Shown here: piece after piece, positions 44,215 to 52,098 of the stretch
How positions within the stretch are numbered: the stretch's first letter is position 1
Layout: every line of letters starts with the position of its first letter
NCBI GenBank assembly: GCA_031275405.1
Contig: JAISOV010000048.1
Location: forward strand, 1-64,000
From: Clostridium sp.
Lineage (GTDB): Bacteria; Bacillota; Clostridia; Lachnospirales; Lachnospiraceae
Length of the DNA stretch: 64,000 nucleotides
Reading direction: 5' to 3'
Translations under genes and position numbers: made by a program
Notes under the pieces: generated by a model
Databases searched by the model: none
What the model saw: the letters and a program-made list of their open reading frames with translations, nothing else
Told to the model about the DNA's origin: nothing

Positions 44215-46092
44215 TCAGTCATTCGCCATGTTACGGAGAAAACCAACGATCTGCGTGTGCGTCGCCCGTATGCAGCCAATGAAAATCAGCACGGGTAATG
44301 TTAGCAAGAGAACAGTCTCCGTAACCACCACAGGTATCGGGTATGTGATGCCCTCCGGATAATAATACGGAGACATCAGAATAGCGCAGGCTACCGTTGA
44401 AAGGACACCTGCCAGCGGAATGCCGATGATCAACGCAAAAATTACAGTCTGCAGAAAGTGAACGATAAAAATGCCATTTGCCGTGCCACCTGTTAAGCCC
44501 ATCGCGCACAGCTTGATATAATCAGCTTTCTTCTCACTGGAGATAAAAAACACGTAATTCAGCAGCATGATCAAAGCACAGACAAAAGTAAGGTTTGCCG
44601 CCAGTTCAATCAACTCTGTACTTTTCACCACCTCATCGTAACTGGCTCTTTCCAGTTCCTCTTTAGACTGTATGACGGCATGAGACGAAAAAGCCGAGGT
44701 CTCAAAACCGGTTAACGAAAAAGCAATATTGGCATACCCTTTCAGTCCAAGGACTGCTTCCAGAAAAGCATTGCTGACAAGGCAGCTGACCTCATTGAAA
44801 TGATTGAGATAACAGCCTGCCACGATTTCAAAGTTGATACTGACGCCATTGATAGAGGCTGTAAACGTTCTGCCAATATCTTCACGGGTAATCAGGTTTT
44901 CTGGAAAAATAACACCATTCCAGTCCTTATCATCAATTCTTGACAGCAGCTCCTCTATGCCGAAACCTGAGAGTGTATCGTTTAGATGTATCGTTTCATA
45001 TGGTTGTTTCAGAAATTCCGAGTTTATCCCTTGCGCCCAGATATTCCCTGCCGTGGTGGAACCCGCTAAAAATTTCAGCATATATAAATCATCGGACTTG
45101 AGTTGTTCTTCTGTCAGCTGAAATGGCTCATCAAATAAGGCGAGTGATTCATAATGAACAGTCTCTTTCGACACCCGTCCAGCCGCCTGCCTGGTGGACA
45201 GATAAAGAGACTGTAGTCCGATGGTAAGCATAACACTAAAGACTATCATCTTGGCTAATGTTTTCGTTCTTTTATAACTGGATTCGCTTAATGCCTGTGA
45301 TAAACGGAAGATACCGGAACCTGACAGCTTTCCCGCTAAGATTTCCACATAATTGAAAACATAAAAAAGGAACTCCTGTAAAAAGAAATAAGCCACAATA
45401 AGCAGTAATTGTATGGATTGGATAAAAAGAGGATCCATCTTGGCTCTGCTGACAAAAAAAACGAACAGTAAAATAACCACTCCAACAGTTGTTTTACCGA
45501 TGCTTAGCCTGGATTTAGAATCGACCCACGTATCAGCCCTCAGCCATTCTATGGGAGATAAAATATTGGCCTTTTGAAATGTTCTGGTAACGGAAAACAG
45601 AACTACAAAAAAGTGAATCGCGGCTGCTCCGATGAGACTGGCCAAGGTCAGATGTCCGTCTGGAAAGCCCAACTGCCGTGCGATCATCAGGTATAGTACT
45701 TCACCAAAAACAAGCCCCGCAGGAATCGCAATGACCTGCATCCTGAACATCTCTGCCAGGTAAATCCTGTAGAGCATACGCTTGCTGATACCTGCTAAAC
45801 GTATATTGATATGAAACGTGCTGCGCCCATCATATAAGGAATGAAACAGCATACGGATGACCCACTGAAAAAAAAGAATGACAATAATGCATATCGATAT
45901 CATCAAAAATATAATTGCCATAGACTGCTCATAATCTCTGGAACTCAATGACGCATTGATGATGCTGTTGTTTAGGCTGGTAGAAATCATTAAAAATATA
46001 AAAATAACAATGATATTTACCATATAGGCTAGCAGTAAAAAGAACTGCTTTCTCTTTTCACTTTTATACAGGCACCTTGCTAATTCCTTCAT
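44215..46092 (-). CDS. FtsX-type ABC transporter permease
   Basis: About 625 aa, around eight to ten hydrophobic segments in two groups. N-terminal MKELARCLYKSEKRKQFFLLLAYMVNIIVIFIF, a large central extracytoplasmic region, and the C-terminal block IMLLNYVFFISSEKKADYIKLCAMGLTGGT typical of BceB/FtsX-family permeases linked to peptide antibiotic export or resistance. ATG at 46092 comes after GGGGGGAGATCAAAGG. It partners the ATPase 26 bp downstream. Confidence 0.85.
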   Translation of the reverse strand: MKELARCLYKSEKRKQFFLLLAYMVNIIVIFIFLMISTSLNNSIINASLSSRDYEQSMAIIFLMISICIIVILFFQWVIRMLFHSLYDGRSTFHINIRLAGISKRMLYRIYLAEMFRMQVIAIPAGLVFGEVLYLMIARQLGFPDGHLTLASLIGAAAIHFFVVLFSVTRTFQKANILSPIEWLRADTWVDSKSRLSIGKTTVGVVILLFVFFVSRAKMDPLFIQSIQLLLIVAYFFLQEFLFYVFNYVEILAGKLSGSGIFRLSQALSESSYKRTKTLAKMIVFSVMLTIGLQSLYLSTRQAAGRVSKETVHYESLALFDEPFQLTEEQLKSDDLYMLKFLAGSTTAGNIWAQGINSEFLKQPYETIHLNDTLSGFGIEELLSRIDDKDWNGVIFPENLITREDIGRTFTASINGVSINFEIVAGCYLNHFNEVSCLVSNAFLEAVLGLKGYANIAFSLTGFETSAFSSHAVIQSKEELERASYDEVVKSTELIELAANLTFVCALIMLLNYVFFISSEKKADYIKLCAMGLTGGTANGIFIVHFLQTVIFALIIGIPLAGVLSTVACAILMSPYYYPEGITYPIPVVVTETVLLLTLPVLIFIGCIRATHTQIVGFLRNMAND

Positions 46093-46294
46093 CCTTTGAT
46101 CTCCCCCCTCCTTGATCAAGTAGTACTGCCAATGATTTCTGCTGTTCTTAAGCCAAAAATCATTGACAGTATTTATAGCGCAATAACTTTGACAGTACAC
46201 ATAATGCCCCTGCGGATCATTTTTCTGTAGGACACATCTGTTATTTTTCAAACAGTTGGCATTGAGTTTTTAGTGATTTTTGAAACTCATCGGC
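46093..46294. promoter_or_regulatory. Gap between precursor gene and permease with repeated TTGACAGTA motif
   Basis: Contains TTGACAGTA at 46163-46171 and 46189-46197. A third, inverted copy is at 46588-46596 on the other side of the precursor genes. CAATGATTT and its complement form an imperfect hairpin around 46132-46168. Possible regulator sites or processing signals separating precursor from transporter expression. Confidence 0.35.
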
Positions 46295-46396
46295 TTAACC
46301 TTTGCAGCAAAATATTGTACCCATGCTACTAGGAGTCACAATTTCTTCAATTTCTTCAAAAGTTTCATAAACTTGTACATCTTCCTGTTCTTTCAT
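46295..46396 (-). CDS. Putative RiPP precursor peptide 1 (33 aa)
   Basis: Reads MKEQEDVQVYETFEEIEEIV then TPSSMGTIFCCKG. ATG follows AAAGGAGG at ideal spacing. The acidic leader segment FEEIEEIVTP and a C-terminal core with GTI-x-CC are shared with the 36-aa peptide 49 bp upstream. The probable core is SSMGTIFCCKG. It lies between the modification genes and the exporter, where a precursor is expected. No known RiPP family name is assigned. Confidence 0.8.
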   Translation of the reverse strand: MKEQEDVQVYETFEEIEEIVTPSSMGTIFCCKG

Positions 46397-46445
46397 GTCG
46401 AAAACCTCCTTTCTGTTTACTATGCTGCTGATTGTGGCGGTAATA

Positions 46446-46556
46446 TTACGCGTAGCAACAACCTATAGTACCCCATCCGCCGGGTGTTACGATTTCTTCG
46501 ATTTCTTCAAATAAATCGAAAATCATAACTTCTTCATCCTGCAATTTGTTTTCCAT
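46446..46556 (-). CDS. Putative RiPP precursor peptide 2 (36 aa)
   Basis: Reads MENKLQDEEVMIFDLFEEIE then EIVTPGGWGTIGCCYA. ATG follows AAAGGAGG seven bases upstream. Leader and core arrangement match precursor 1: ten identical residues FEEIEEIVTP, then GGWGTIGCCYA against SSMGTIFCCKG. The variable residues are in the core, the pattern of a duplicated precursor gene. Encoded directly downstream of the M50 and radical SAM genes. Confidence 0.82.
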   Translation of the reverse strand: MENKLQDEEVMIFDLFEEIEEIVTPGGWGTIGCCYA

Positions 46557-46628
46557 AAGCATCCCTCCTTTCTTTACGGTATTCGTATACTGTCAAAAAG
46601 TTATCCGTAGGGCTGATATAAGATCTAA

Positions 46629-47708
46629 TCACTGAAGCTTCAGATTGTATGTTTTGTAAATAAACCGCACAATCAACAAGACAATCAGAACTATACTTAT
46701 TGTAAACGTAATGTCTGGTGGAATGTTAAAATAAGATGTATTCATCTTTATGCTTTCATATATTCCACAGAAAGATAACGTCCACAAAACCAACAACACA
46801 GCACCATAAGCGGCTTCCTTTTTCCCCGGAGCCTGGCGGTGCAAGACTTTTTTTATTGCCGAATACCCTAAAAGTCTAAGGTTATAGATCCCCAGCAGTG
46901 TGGTTATGATATAATATCCGTCTGTAGCACCAAAAACCGATAAATTAACAAATATCATCGATGTATTGCCAATAATCCATACATCAATAAACGTATTATA
47001 AACACCACACCGCATCAAGACAATCCCTATAACAATTCCTGCCATATGTCCTGCCGCTCCCCCCAGAAGTATGCTGACCTTTTTCAAAGCAGTATTTAAG
47101 TTTAATCCTCGGTAGGTCAGAAAAACAGTAGGATAAGTAATAAAAAAACCTATCTGAAGGCTGGCAACTGGAACGCCCAATAGTGACGCCGCTATGTAGT
47201 GACCAGCTTCATGAAAAAGGTATACAGAAACAGGTACAATAAACACACATGCTAAAACCATAGGCATCGACAAAGAGTGTATATCAAATTGACGATTTAA
47301 AAAGCTCCTGCTATATAAAACAAACCACATCATACCAATAATTGATACGAAATATAACAGGTTTTCAAGGTAATTATTTTTATTCGCCTTTTGCTTAATA
47401 CTGAATTCTTTTTTATATATTATTCTCGCATATGAGTTTATTTCATTAAATGATCCTTTCGGTTTTTTACTGGTTTTAAAAAAACCTTTTGCATCCATCT
47501 GTTTTGCAATTTTTCGATAATCATCCTTCAACATATCAATATCATCCACAATACCTGAATCTATCATTGTTACAAATTCTTTAAAAATGCTTGCCATATT
47601 CTTTTTTACATGAATATAGGTATTGGAATCACGGTCACCAGCTAATAATTTGGAACCAGTGAGGGTAATATTTTTAACACAAACAAATGATTCTCGCAAT
47701 TCTAACAT
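46629..47708 (-). CDS. M50-family membrane metalloprotease with PqqD-like N-terminal domain
   Basis: About 360 aa. Residues 1-78 resemble a PqqD-type peptide-recognition wing (YIHVKKNMASIFKEFVTMID then KGFF). After that come about eight membrane segments with HEAGH near 166-170 and FGATDGYYII as the second metal motif. This layout fits an intramembrane-type protease that removes a leader peptide or releases a product. ATG at 47708 follows AGAGGTGA, only 4 bp after the radical SAM gene. Confidence 0.78.
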   Translation of the reverse strand: MLELRESFVCVKNITLTGSKLLAGDRDSNTYIHVKKNMASIFKEFVTMIDSGIVDDIDMLKDDYRKIAKQMDAKGFFKTSKKPKGSFNEINSYARIIYKKEFSIKQKANKNNYLENLLYFVSIIGMMWFVLYSRSFLNRQFDIHSLSMPMVLACVFIVPVSVYLFHEAGHYIAASLLGVPVASLQIGFFITYPTVFLTYRGLNLNTALKKVSILLGGAAGHMAGIVIGIVLMRCGVYNTFIDVWIIGNTSMIFVNLSVFGATDGYYIITTLLGIYNLRLLGYSAIKKVLHRQAPGKKEAAYGAVLLVLWTLSFCGIYESIKMNTSYFNIPPDITFTISIVLIVLLIVRFIYKTYNLKLQ

Positions 47709-47712
47709 TCTA

Positions 47713-49008
47713 TCACCTCTGCTGATGCCGTCTGCTGATTTTGATAATGGATTCATTAATCCTGACAGAATGCTCTTGATATTGGGTCGCCATAAAACAG
47801 ATAACCTTTTTTAAAAACAATTTCATAACAAGGCACCGTTCAGGTTGCAGTTTGAAATTATTTTCCAATGTCATACCTTTGCAAAATACGCCACATACAT
47901 TCAGAGCAGGACAATTTTGACATTCTTCAAGATTATGCCGTTCTAATGATTTAATCTGCTGAAAGCACTGATTTGCTTCCGCAGCCTGCAAATAATATTC
48001 GCTTAAATCAACACTTCTGCTACGTTCGTTGGCAATAACATGGCATGGATAGACTTGCAGATCCGGTGTAATAGTTATATTGTAACCAGCACCGCAGCTC
48101 GTCGATTGTATTCGCTTGGCTACTAAAAGAATAGTGGCAATAAAAATATTAGGCATAACGGTTGTTTCCTGTGTAATCAGGCAGTTCAGGCAGTGATCTG
48201 CAAGCTCATTACACATTATCTCAAAATTACGCCGTATCTTATCTTCATTTAAATCTATCTTAGTGTAAGAATCTTCTGTTGTAGCAGCTATCATCTCATA
48301 CCATAAAATTGGCAGCGATTCAAATTCCTTTGCCCATCTTGTAATATCGCCTGCCTGGTAGTTCTCTAAATGTACACGACTAAAAGTAAATTGCAATGCT
48401 CGTCTTTGACTTGGCATATCTGATAGAAGGTGTAATGTATTCTTAACCGCATCATATACGCTTGGAATACCACGTCCATTTCTGAACCGATCATTCAAGC
48501 ACTTGGGGCCATCAAGACTTGTGCCGAAGCCGATCTCATATTTATACATAAACTCCTTAATTTCATCATTCATAATTGTTCCGTTGCTGCTAATCGAAAG
48601 GTAAGGAATGTTTGCAGGACTGTAATTACTGTGCAGATATTCCACAAATCTCCTGATCTCTTGAAAACCAAGCAGAGGCTCACCGCCAAAAAAGCCTATC
48701 GTTTTTATTTCACTATGGATCTTAAGCAACAGTTCAAACGCTTTTATATAATTTTCAGCTGTCAGAGTATTCGTTTCCGAAACTCCATGATAGGTTCCTT
48801 GTCCGGCATAACAGTATGAACATTTCAGGTTACAGGCAGTCGAAGAAAGAAAGACCAAGTCTAATGCCATTCTATTCTTTTCTTTTGGCAGTCGTGCAGA
48901 AGCGTAATCCTTTTGCTTTTCAAGATAGGAATGATAGCGATCTTTCCCGGTAATAATATAAAGTTTTTCTGCATCAAACCAGATATTCGTGTCCATTTGA
49001 TGTATCAT
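47713..49008 (-). CDS. Radical SAM/SPASM peptide-modifying protein
   Basis: 431 aa. CNLKCSYC (Cys 59, 63, 66) binds the SAM iron-sulfur cluster, then GFFGGEPLLG. The SPASM region has SCGAGYNITITPDLQVYPCH and CQNCPALNVCGVFCKG, giving auxiliary clusters. Enzymes of this type form thioether or C-C links in RiPPs. ATG at 49008 overlaps the upstream stop (ATGA) and follows AAAGGGTGG. The Cys-Cys cores of the two small peptides are plausible substrates. Confidence 0.92.
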   Translation of the reverse strand: MIHQMDTNIWFDAEKLYIITGKDRYHSYLEKQKDYASARLPKEKNRMALDLVFLSSTACNLKCSYCYAGQGTYHGVSETNTLTAENYIKAFELLLKIHSEIKTIGFFGGEPLLGFQEIRRFVEYLHSNYSPANIPYLSISSNGTIMNDEIKEFMYKYEIGFGTSLDGPKCLNDRFRNGRGIPSVYDAVKNTLHLLSDMPSQRRALQFTFSRVHLENYQAGDITRWAKEFESLPILWYEMIAATTEDSYTKIDLNEDKIRRNFEIMCNELADHCLNCLITQETTVMPNIFIATILLVAKRIQSTSCGAGYNITITPDLQVYPCHVIANERSRSVDLSEYYLQAAEANQCFQQIKSLERHNLEECQNCPALNVCGVFCKGMTLENNFKLQPERCLVMKLFLKKVICFMATQYQEHSVRINESIIKISRRHQQR

Positions 49009-50000
49009 TGGTACCACCCTTTCTTTAACTTATCTTCCAGATCATTCATAGAAGATATTTCCTTTTCTGATATATCCGCCATAATCTCTGAAATTTGACG
49101 AAACAAAGCCTGATCAAAGCATTTCCTGCTATTCTGATAAAAGCGAATTGACCGTCCTACTTCTCTCCATCCATTGCCGCAGATTGCCAGATTCTGAACA
49201 CACATATCCAGATCCACGTTTTTTGCTATAAAGCTGTTTTTCAAAGCAGCAGCAAAATCCTGTCTGTAAAAACCTATGGAACCGCTATTCATTGATGCTG
49301 CAAAAATATACTGTTTCAAATAATCTTTCTTCGTGAAAACTTGTCCAACATCATTGGCATAGTCCTGTAATTGTTCTAAAAAAAAAGAGTAAAATTGAGG
49401 GCCGCTGGAACATTGCGTGTTTTCGTAAACTCTGTTTTTATCCACCAGAAAGCGACTAACTGTTTCGTTTAAGAGAAAGAGAATTTCCTCTTCCTTTAAC
49501 CTCAAAGTTTGTCTGGCCAGTTTTACAAGATAAACCGGTTGCTCAAGGGGTAGCGTATACAGGGTTGAATAATAATTGAAATCTTCCCAGGTTATTTCAA
49601 AAACTTTTTTTTCCTCAATACCTTCACCAGCCACTTCTAAAATAATTATATTGTCATCTATATGTCTTATTGCAAAGGCTGAGTAAAAAGGAAACAGATG
49701 CCTGACATGAATCTTAGGTTTGCTATTCCTTTCAAGGACGGATTTTGGCATCAAGACTATATAAGACCCAAGATCCTGCTCATCCTTTTTTAATTGGTGG
49801 ATGGACGACAAGCTGTATCTTATTTTTAACCGGTCAAGAAAAAATAAGGAATCCAGAAATCCTCTGCCGTCATTGATCCGAATCAGCTCCTTATCATAAC
49901 TGATCGTTCTAAAATTATTTGCCAGTCCATTCGATAGAATTATCATATTGATGTTTATGCCATCAACTTTTGTGTGAATCATATGAAAGAAGCAATCCAT
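49005..50000 (-). CDS. BtrH-like putative acyltransferase of the peptide cluster
   Basis: 331 aa, soluble. The N-terminal half looks like the BtrH N-terminal (papain-like) domain: an early NGLANNFRTIS, LGSYIVLMPKSVLE, HLFPFYSAFAIRHIDDNIIILEV and ITWEDFNYYSTLY. The C-terminal half has GSIGFYRQDFAAALKNSF and GNGWREVGRSI, as in the DUF4872 partner domain. BtrH moves an acyl group from a carrier protein to an amine. With the ligase-carrier gene in the same operon it could acylate the peptide. Homology is moderate by eye. First gene of the operon. Confidence 0.5.
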   Translation of the reverse strand: MDCFFHMIHTKVDGININMIILSNGLANNFRTISYDKELIRINDGRGFLDSLFFLDRLKIRYSLSSIHQLKKDEQDLGSYIVLMPKSVLERNSKPKIHVRHLFPFYSAFAIRHIDDNIIILEVAGEGIEEKKVFEITWEDFNYYSTLYTLPLEQPVYLVKLARQTLRLKEEEILFLLNETVSRFLVDKNRVYENTQCSSGPQFYSFFLEQLQDYANDVGQVFTKKDYLKQYIFAASMNSGSIGFYRQDFAAALKNSFIAKNVDLDMCVQNLAICGNGWREVGRSIRFYQNSRKCFDQALFRQISEIMADISEKEISSMNDLEDKLKKGWYQ

Positions 50001-50047
50001 ATTCTCTCCCCCCCTGACAGCAGAGTTTTTTCTAAGCTATCATAAAC

Positions 50048-50123
50048 ATGATAATGCACTTCCAGGATTTCTTACAAGTGTTTTGGCATAAATGGTAAAA
50101 TGATGTCCGGTTTTTGAATATCA
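50048..50123 (-). promoter_or_regulatory. Promoter region of the peptide operon, duplicated upstream of the LytTR regulator
   Basis: 65 of 76 positions match 52874-52949. On the minus strand TTGTAA, 18 bp, TATCAT are conserved in both, with CATTTTACCATTTATGCCAAAACAC upstream as the likely regulator-binding stretch. A weaker match continues to about 50230. Confidence 0.7.
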
Positions 50124-50639
50124 GGAAATAAATGGAAGAAGTCAGAATCATAAAATCCAGAAATCGACCTGTTTGTGCCCGTCTGCAAGGTCAAAGTTTC
50201 GCTTGAGAAAATATGGAGGGCATACGCTTTTTGCATAAGCCATGGCAGACGGCATACGCTGCCCATGTTTCGATCAGCGCTTTGCATCAGATGTTCCATA
50301 CCGCCATATGTTACTTCACACAAAACGCTGGGGAAATAGGGGGGACAGGAAATATATACTATATATTAGCTGTTGTCCGGTTGGCCGCACCGAGCGGCAA
50401 TATGCTGTTCACGTCTCCAGCTTGCCGTTCACGTCAAAGTCTTGACGTGAGCAATTTGATGTTCGATAATAGCAGACAAGAAGCGACTGATCTCCGATCG
50501 GGACAGCCCTTAACGAAAACCGGAAAAGAACGTGCGGAAGCGCAAAGCAAACCAGGAAACCAAGGTCTTTTCATAACGTTCCGTGTCCCGGATGAAAGGA
50601 AAAGAACGGCTGTCATCATGAAACGTGAGGTGCCTGTCC
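50124..50639. other. Intergenic region upstream of the second ABC pair
   Basis: Holds the weaker part of the promoter duplication (to about 50230), an AT palindrome near 50350, and a 9-bp hairpin TCACGTCAA-agtc-TTGACGTGA (50429-50450). Short open frames on both strands have no convincing ribosome site or family. GC rises from the island level to the chromosomal level near 50400. Confidence 0.45.
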
Positions 50640-51302
50640 ATGCCCAGAAAAGAATTAAAGATGGATATTGGTTATCAGAACCATATTTTATATGAAGACG
50701 TCAGAATTGCCGTTCCCGAAAATGGCATAGTGTCTATCCTCGGCGATAACGGCAGCGGAAAATCAACCTTGTATAAGACTTTACTGGGGATCATCCCTCC
50801 TGTGAAGGGTGAAGTACCCAAAGACCTGGCAGGGCAGATCGCCGTCGTATCCGATTACGTGCATCTCCCGGAAGAAGTCACGGTACGGGATATTCTTTGC
50901 CTGCTCGGGCCTGAGAAAGTAAGCGCTGCCGAAAAAAACCATTCTGATCTTCATTCCTATATCATGCAGTATCAGACGCAAGGAATCGCCACTTTAAGCT
51001 CCGGCCAGAGAAGGATCGTGGAGATCTACGCGGTATTGGCTTCCGGAAAAAAAGTCATTGTCTTGGATGAGGCGACGAATTCCCTTGATGTCAGCAACCG
51101 GCAGCTGTTTTTAACCTATGTAAAAAAACTGTCCGAGGGAAACATCCTCTTTTTCCATACGTCCCACGAAATCCACGATGCTGTTTTCCTGGGCGGCACA
51201 GTATACGCGCTGTTTCCGTCTGCCCGCGCTGTCCGGCAGTTTACGGGGGAATTGACGGGCGACAGCCTGTATCGTTTCCTAGGATATGGGGTGAAGGCAT
51301 GA
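50640..51302 (+). CDS. ABC transporter ATP-binding protein (lantibiotic-immunity-like)
   Basis: 220 aa, short. Walker A SILGDNGSGKSTLYKTLLG, signature IATLSSGQRRIVEIYAVL, Walker B VIVLDEATNSLD, H-loop FFHTSHE. The first part is MPRKELKMDIGYQNHILYEDV. ATG at 50640 follows GAGGTG. It overlaps the permease gene by 4 bp. Divergent from the peptide operon and convergent with the regulator, so probably self-protection or export (inference). Confidence 0.88.
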   Translation: MPRKELKMDIGYQNHILYEDVRIAVPENGIVSILGDNGSGKSTLYKTLLGIIPPVKGEVPKDLAGQIAVVSDYVHLPEEVTVRDILCLLGPEKVSAAEKNHSDLHSYIMQYQTQGIATLSSGQRRIVEIYAVLASGKKVIVLDEATNSLDVSNRQLFLTYVKKLSEGNILFFHTSHEIHDAVFLGGTVYALFPSARAVRQFTGELTGDSLYRFLGYGVKA

Positions 51303-52057
51303 GAGAACTCTTTCTTTTCCAAATGAAGCGATTAAAAAACAGAAAAATCCTGCTCCTGCTGCCCATTCTCTTGCTGGTGATCGGGGCTATGGGGCTTGTA
51401 CTGGGGATCCTGTTTTATGGACAGGACGCCTCGCCTAAAATGTGGCTCGTAAGCGTTTACAATTCCTATACGCAGTTTACCTTTCTTTTTATGATCTATG
51501 TTTTTGTATCGACGTTTTCAGATGATTTCGCAAAAGGGATCTATGCCTTTATGAAGCAGGTCGGATACCCGTTGAACCAATGTATCTTTACAAAGGCGAT
51601 CGCAATGTATCTGGTATCGTTCCTGGGAACCAATTTGTTTCTTATTATGACGAATATCATGAGCGGCAATACCGATGATCCGTATTTGCTCATGATCCTG
51701 GTGTCCGTGAATCTGAGCCTGATATTTATCATCCTGTTCGCAATCGTGCTTTCGCTGCTCGTCAAGAAAACCCTGGCCGCCACGCTGACCGGCTACGGCC
51801 TGTTCCTGCTGATGGACGTCCTGAATTTTGTCGGTTTCGGTCTTACGAATCCTTCCGACGGAAACAGCATATCATCCGTTGCCATCCGTGTCTTGGCCGG
51901 CCAGCCTTTAGACCATTATTCGCTGAGCCGCATGAATCTTGACTTTGAAAAGTATGGTTTCCTTTACGCAACCATACCCGTCCTGGCGTGGGTGCTTGTG
52001 CTGCTGCTGGCAGTGATGTTTCTTGTAAAAAAGGAGACGGACAGAAATGAAATATAA
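51299..52057 (+). CDS. ABC-2 type permease
   Basis: 252 aa, six hydrophobic segments, begins MRELFLFQMKRLKNRKILLLLPILLLVIG. Central FVSTFSDDFAKGIYAFMKQVGYPLNQCIFTKAIAMYLVSF is like bacteriocin-immunity ABC permeases. ATGA overlap with the ATPase gene. It ends at 52057 inside the reading frame of a tiny ORF that may be what is left of a third gene. Confidence 0.8.
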   Translation: MRELFLFQMKRLKNRKILLLLPILLLVIGAMGLVLGILFYGQDASPKMWLVSVYNSYTQFTFLFMIYVFVSTFSDDFAKGIYAFMKQVGYPLNQCIFTKAIAMYLVSFLGTNLFLIMTNIMSGNTDDPYLLMILVSVNLSLIFIILFAIVLSLLVKKTLAATLTGYGLFLLMDVLNFVGFGLTNPSDGNSISSVAIRVLAGQPLDHYSLSRMNLDFEKYGFLYATIPVLAWVLVLLLAVMFLVKKETDRNEI

Positions 52058-52082
52058 GACGCTTGGGTTTACCCTTCCATAA
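52047..52082 (+). pseudogene. Possible 5' remnant of a third gene of the ABC operon
   Basis: ATG with AAGGAG eight bases upstream, overlapping the permease stop, but it reads only MKYKTLGFTLP before TAA. The ideal translation signals suggest a former downstream gene (another permease subunit?) lost by deletion. It could also be chance. Confidence 0.35.
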
Positions 52083-52098
52083 GAAAGGCGTCAAATAT

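Noticed and set aside
46295-49008. Cluster as lanthipeptide or lasso-peptide locus
   Set aside because: No LanB/LanC/LanM-type or lasso cyclase gene is present, and the precursor cores have Cys-Cys but few Ser/Thr.
50213-50695. Plus-strand open frame of 160 codons before the ABC ATPase
   Set aside because: It runs through the duplicated promoter region and a hairpin, and overlaps the better-supported start at 50640. I could not find a family for it.
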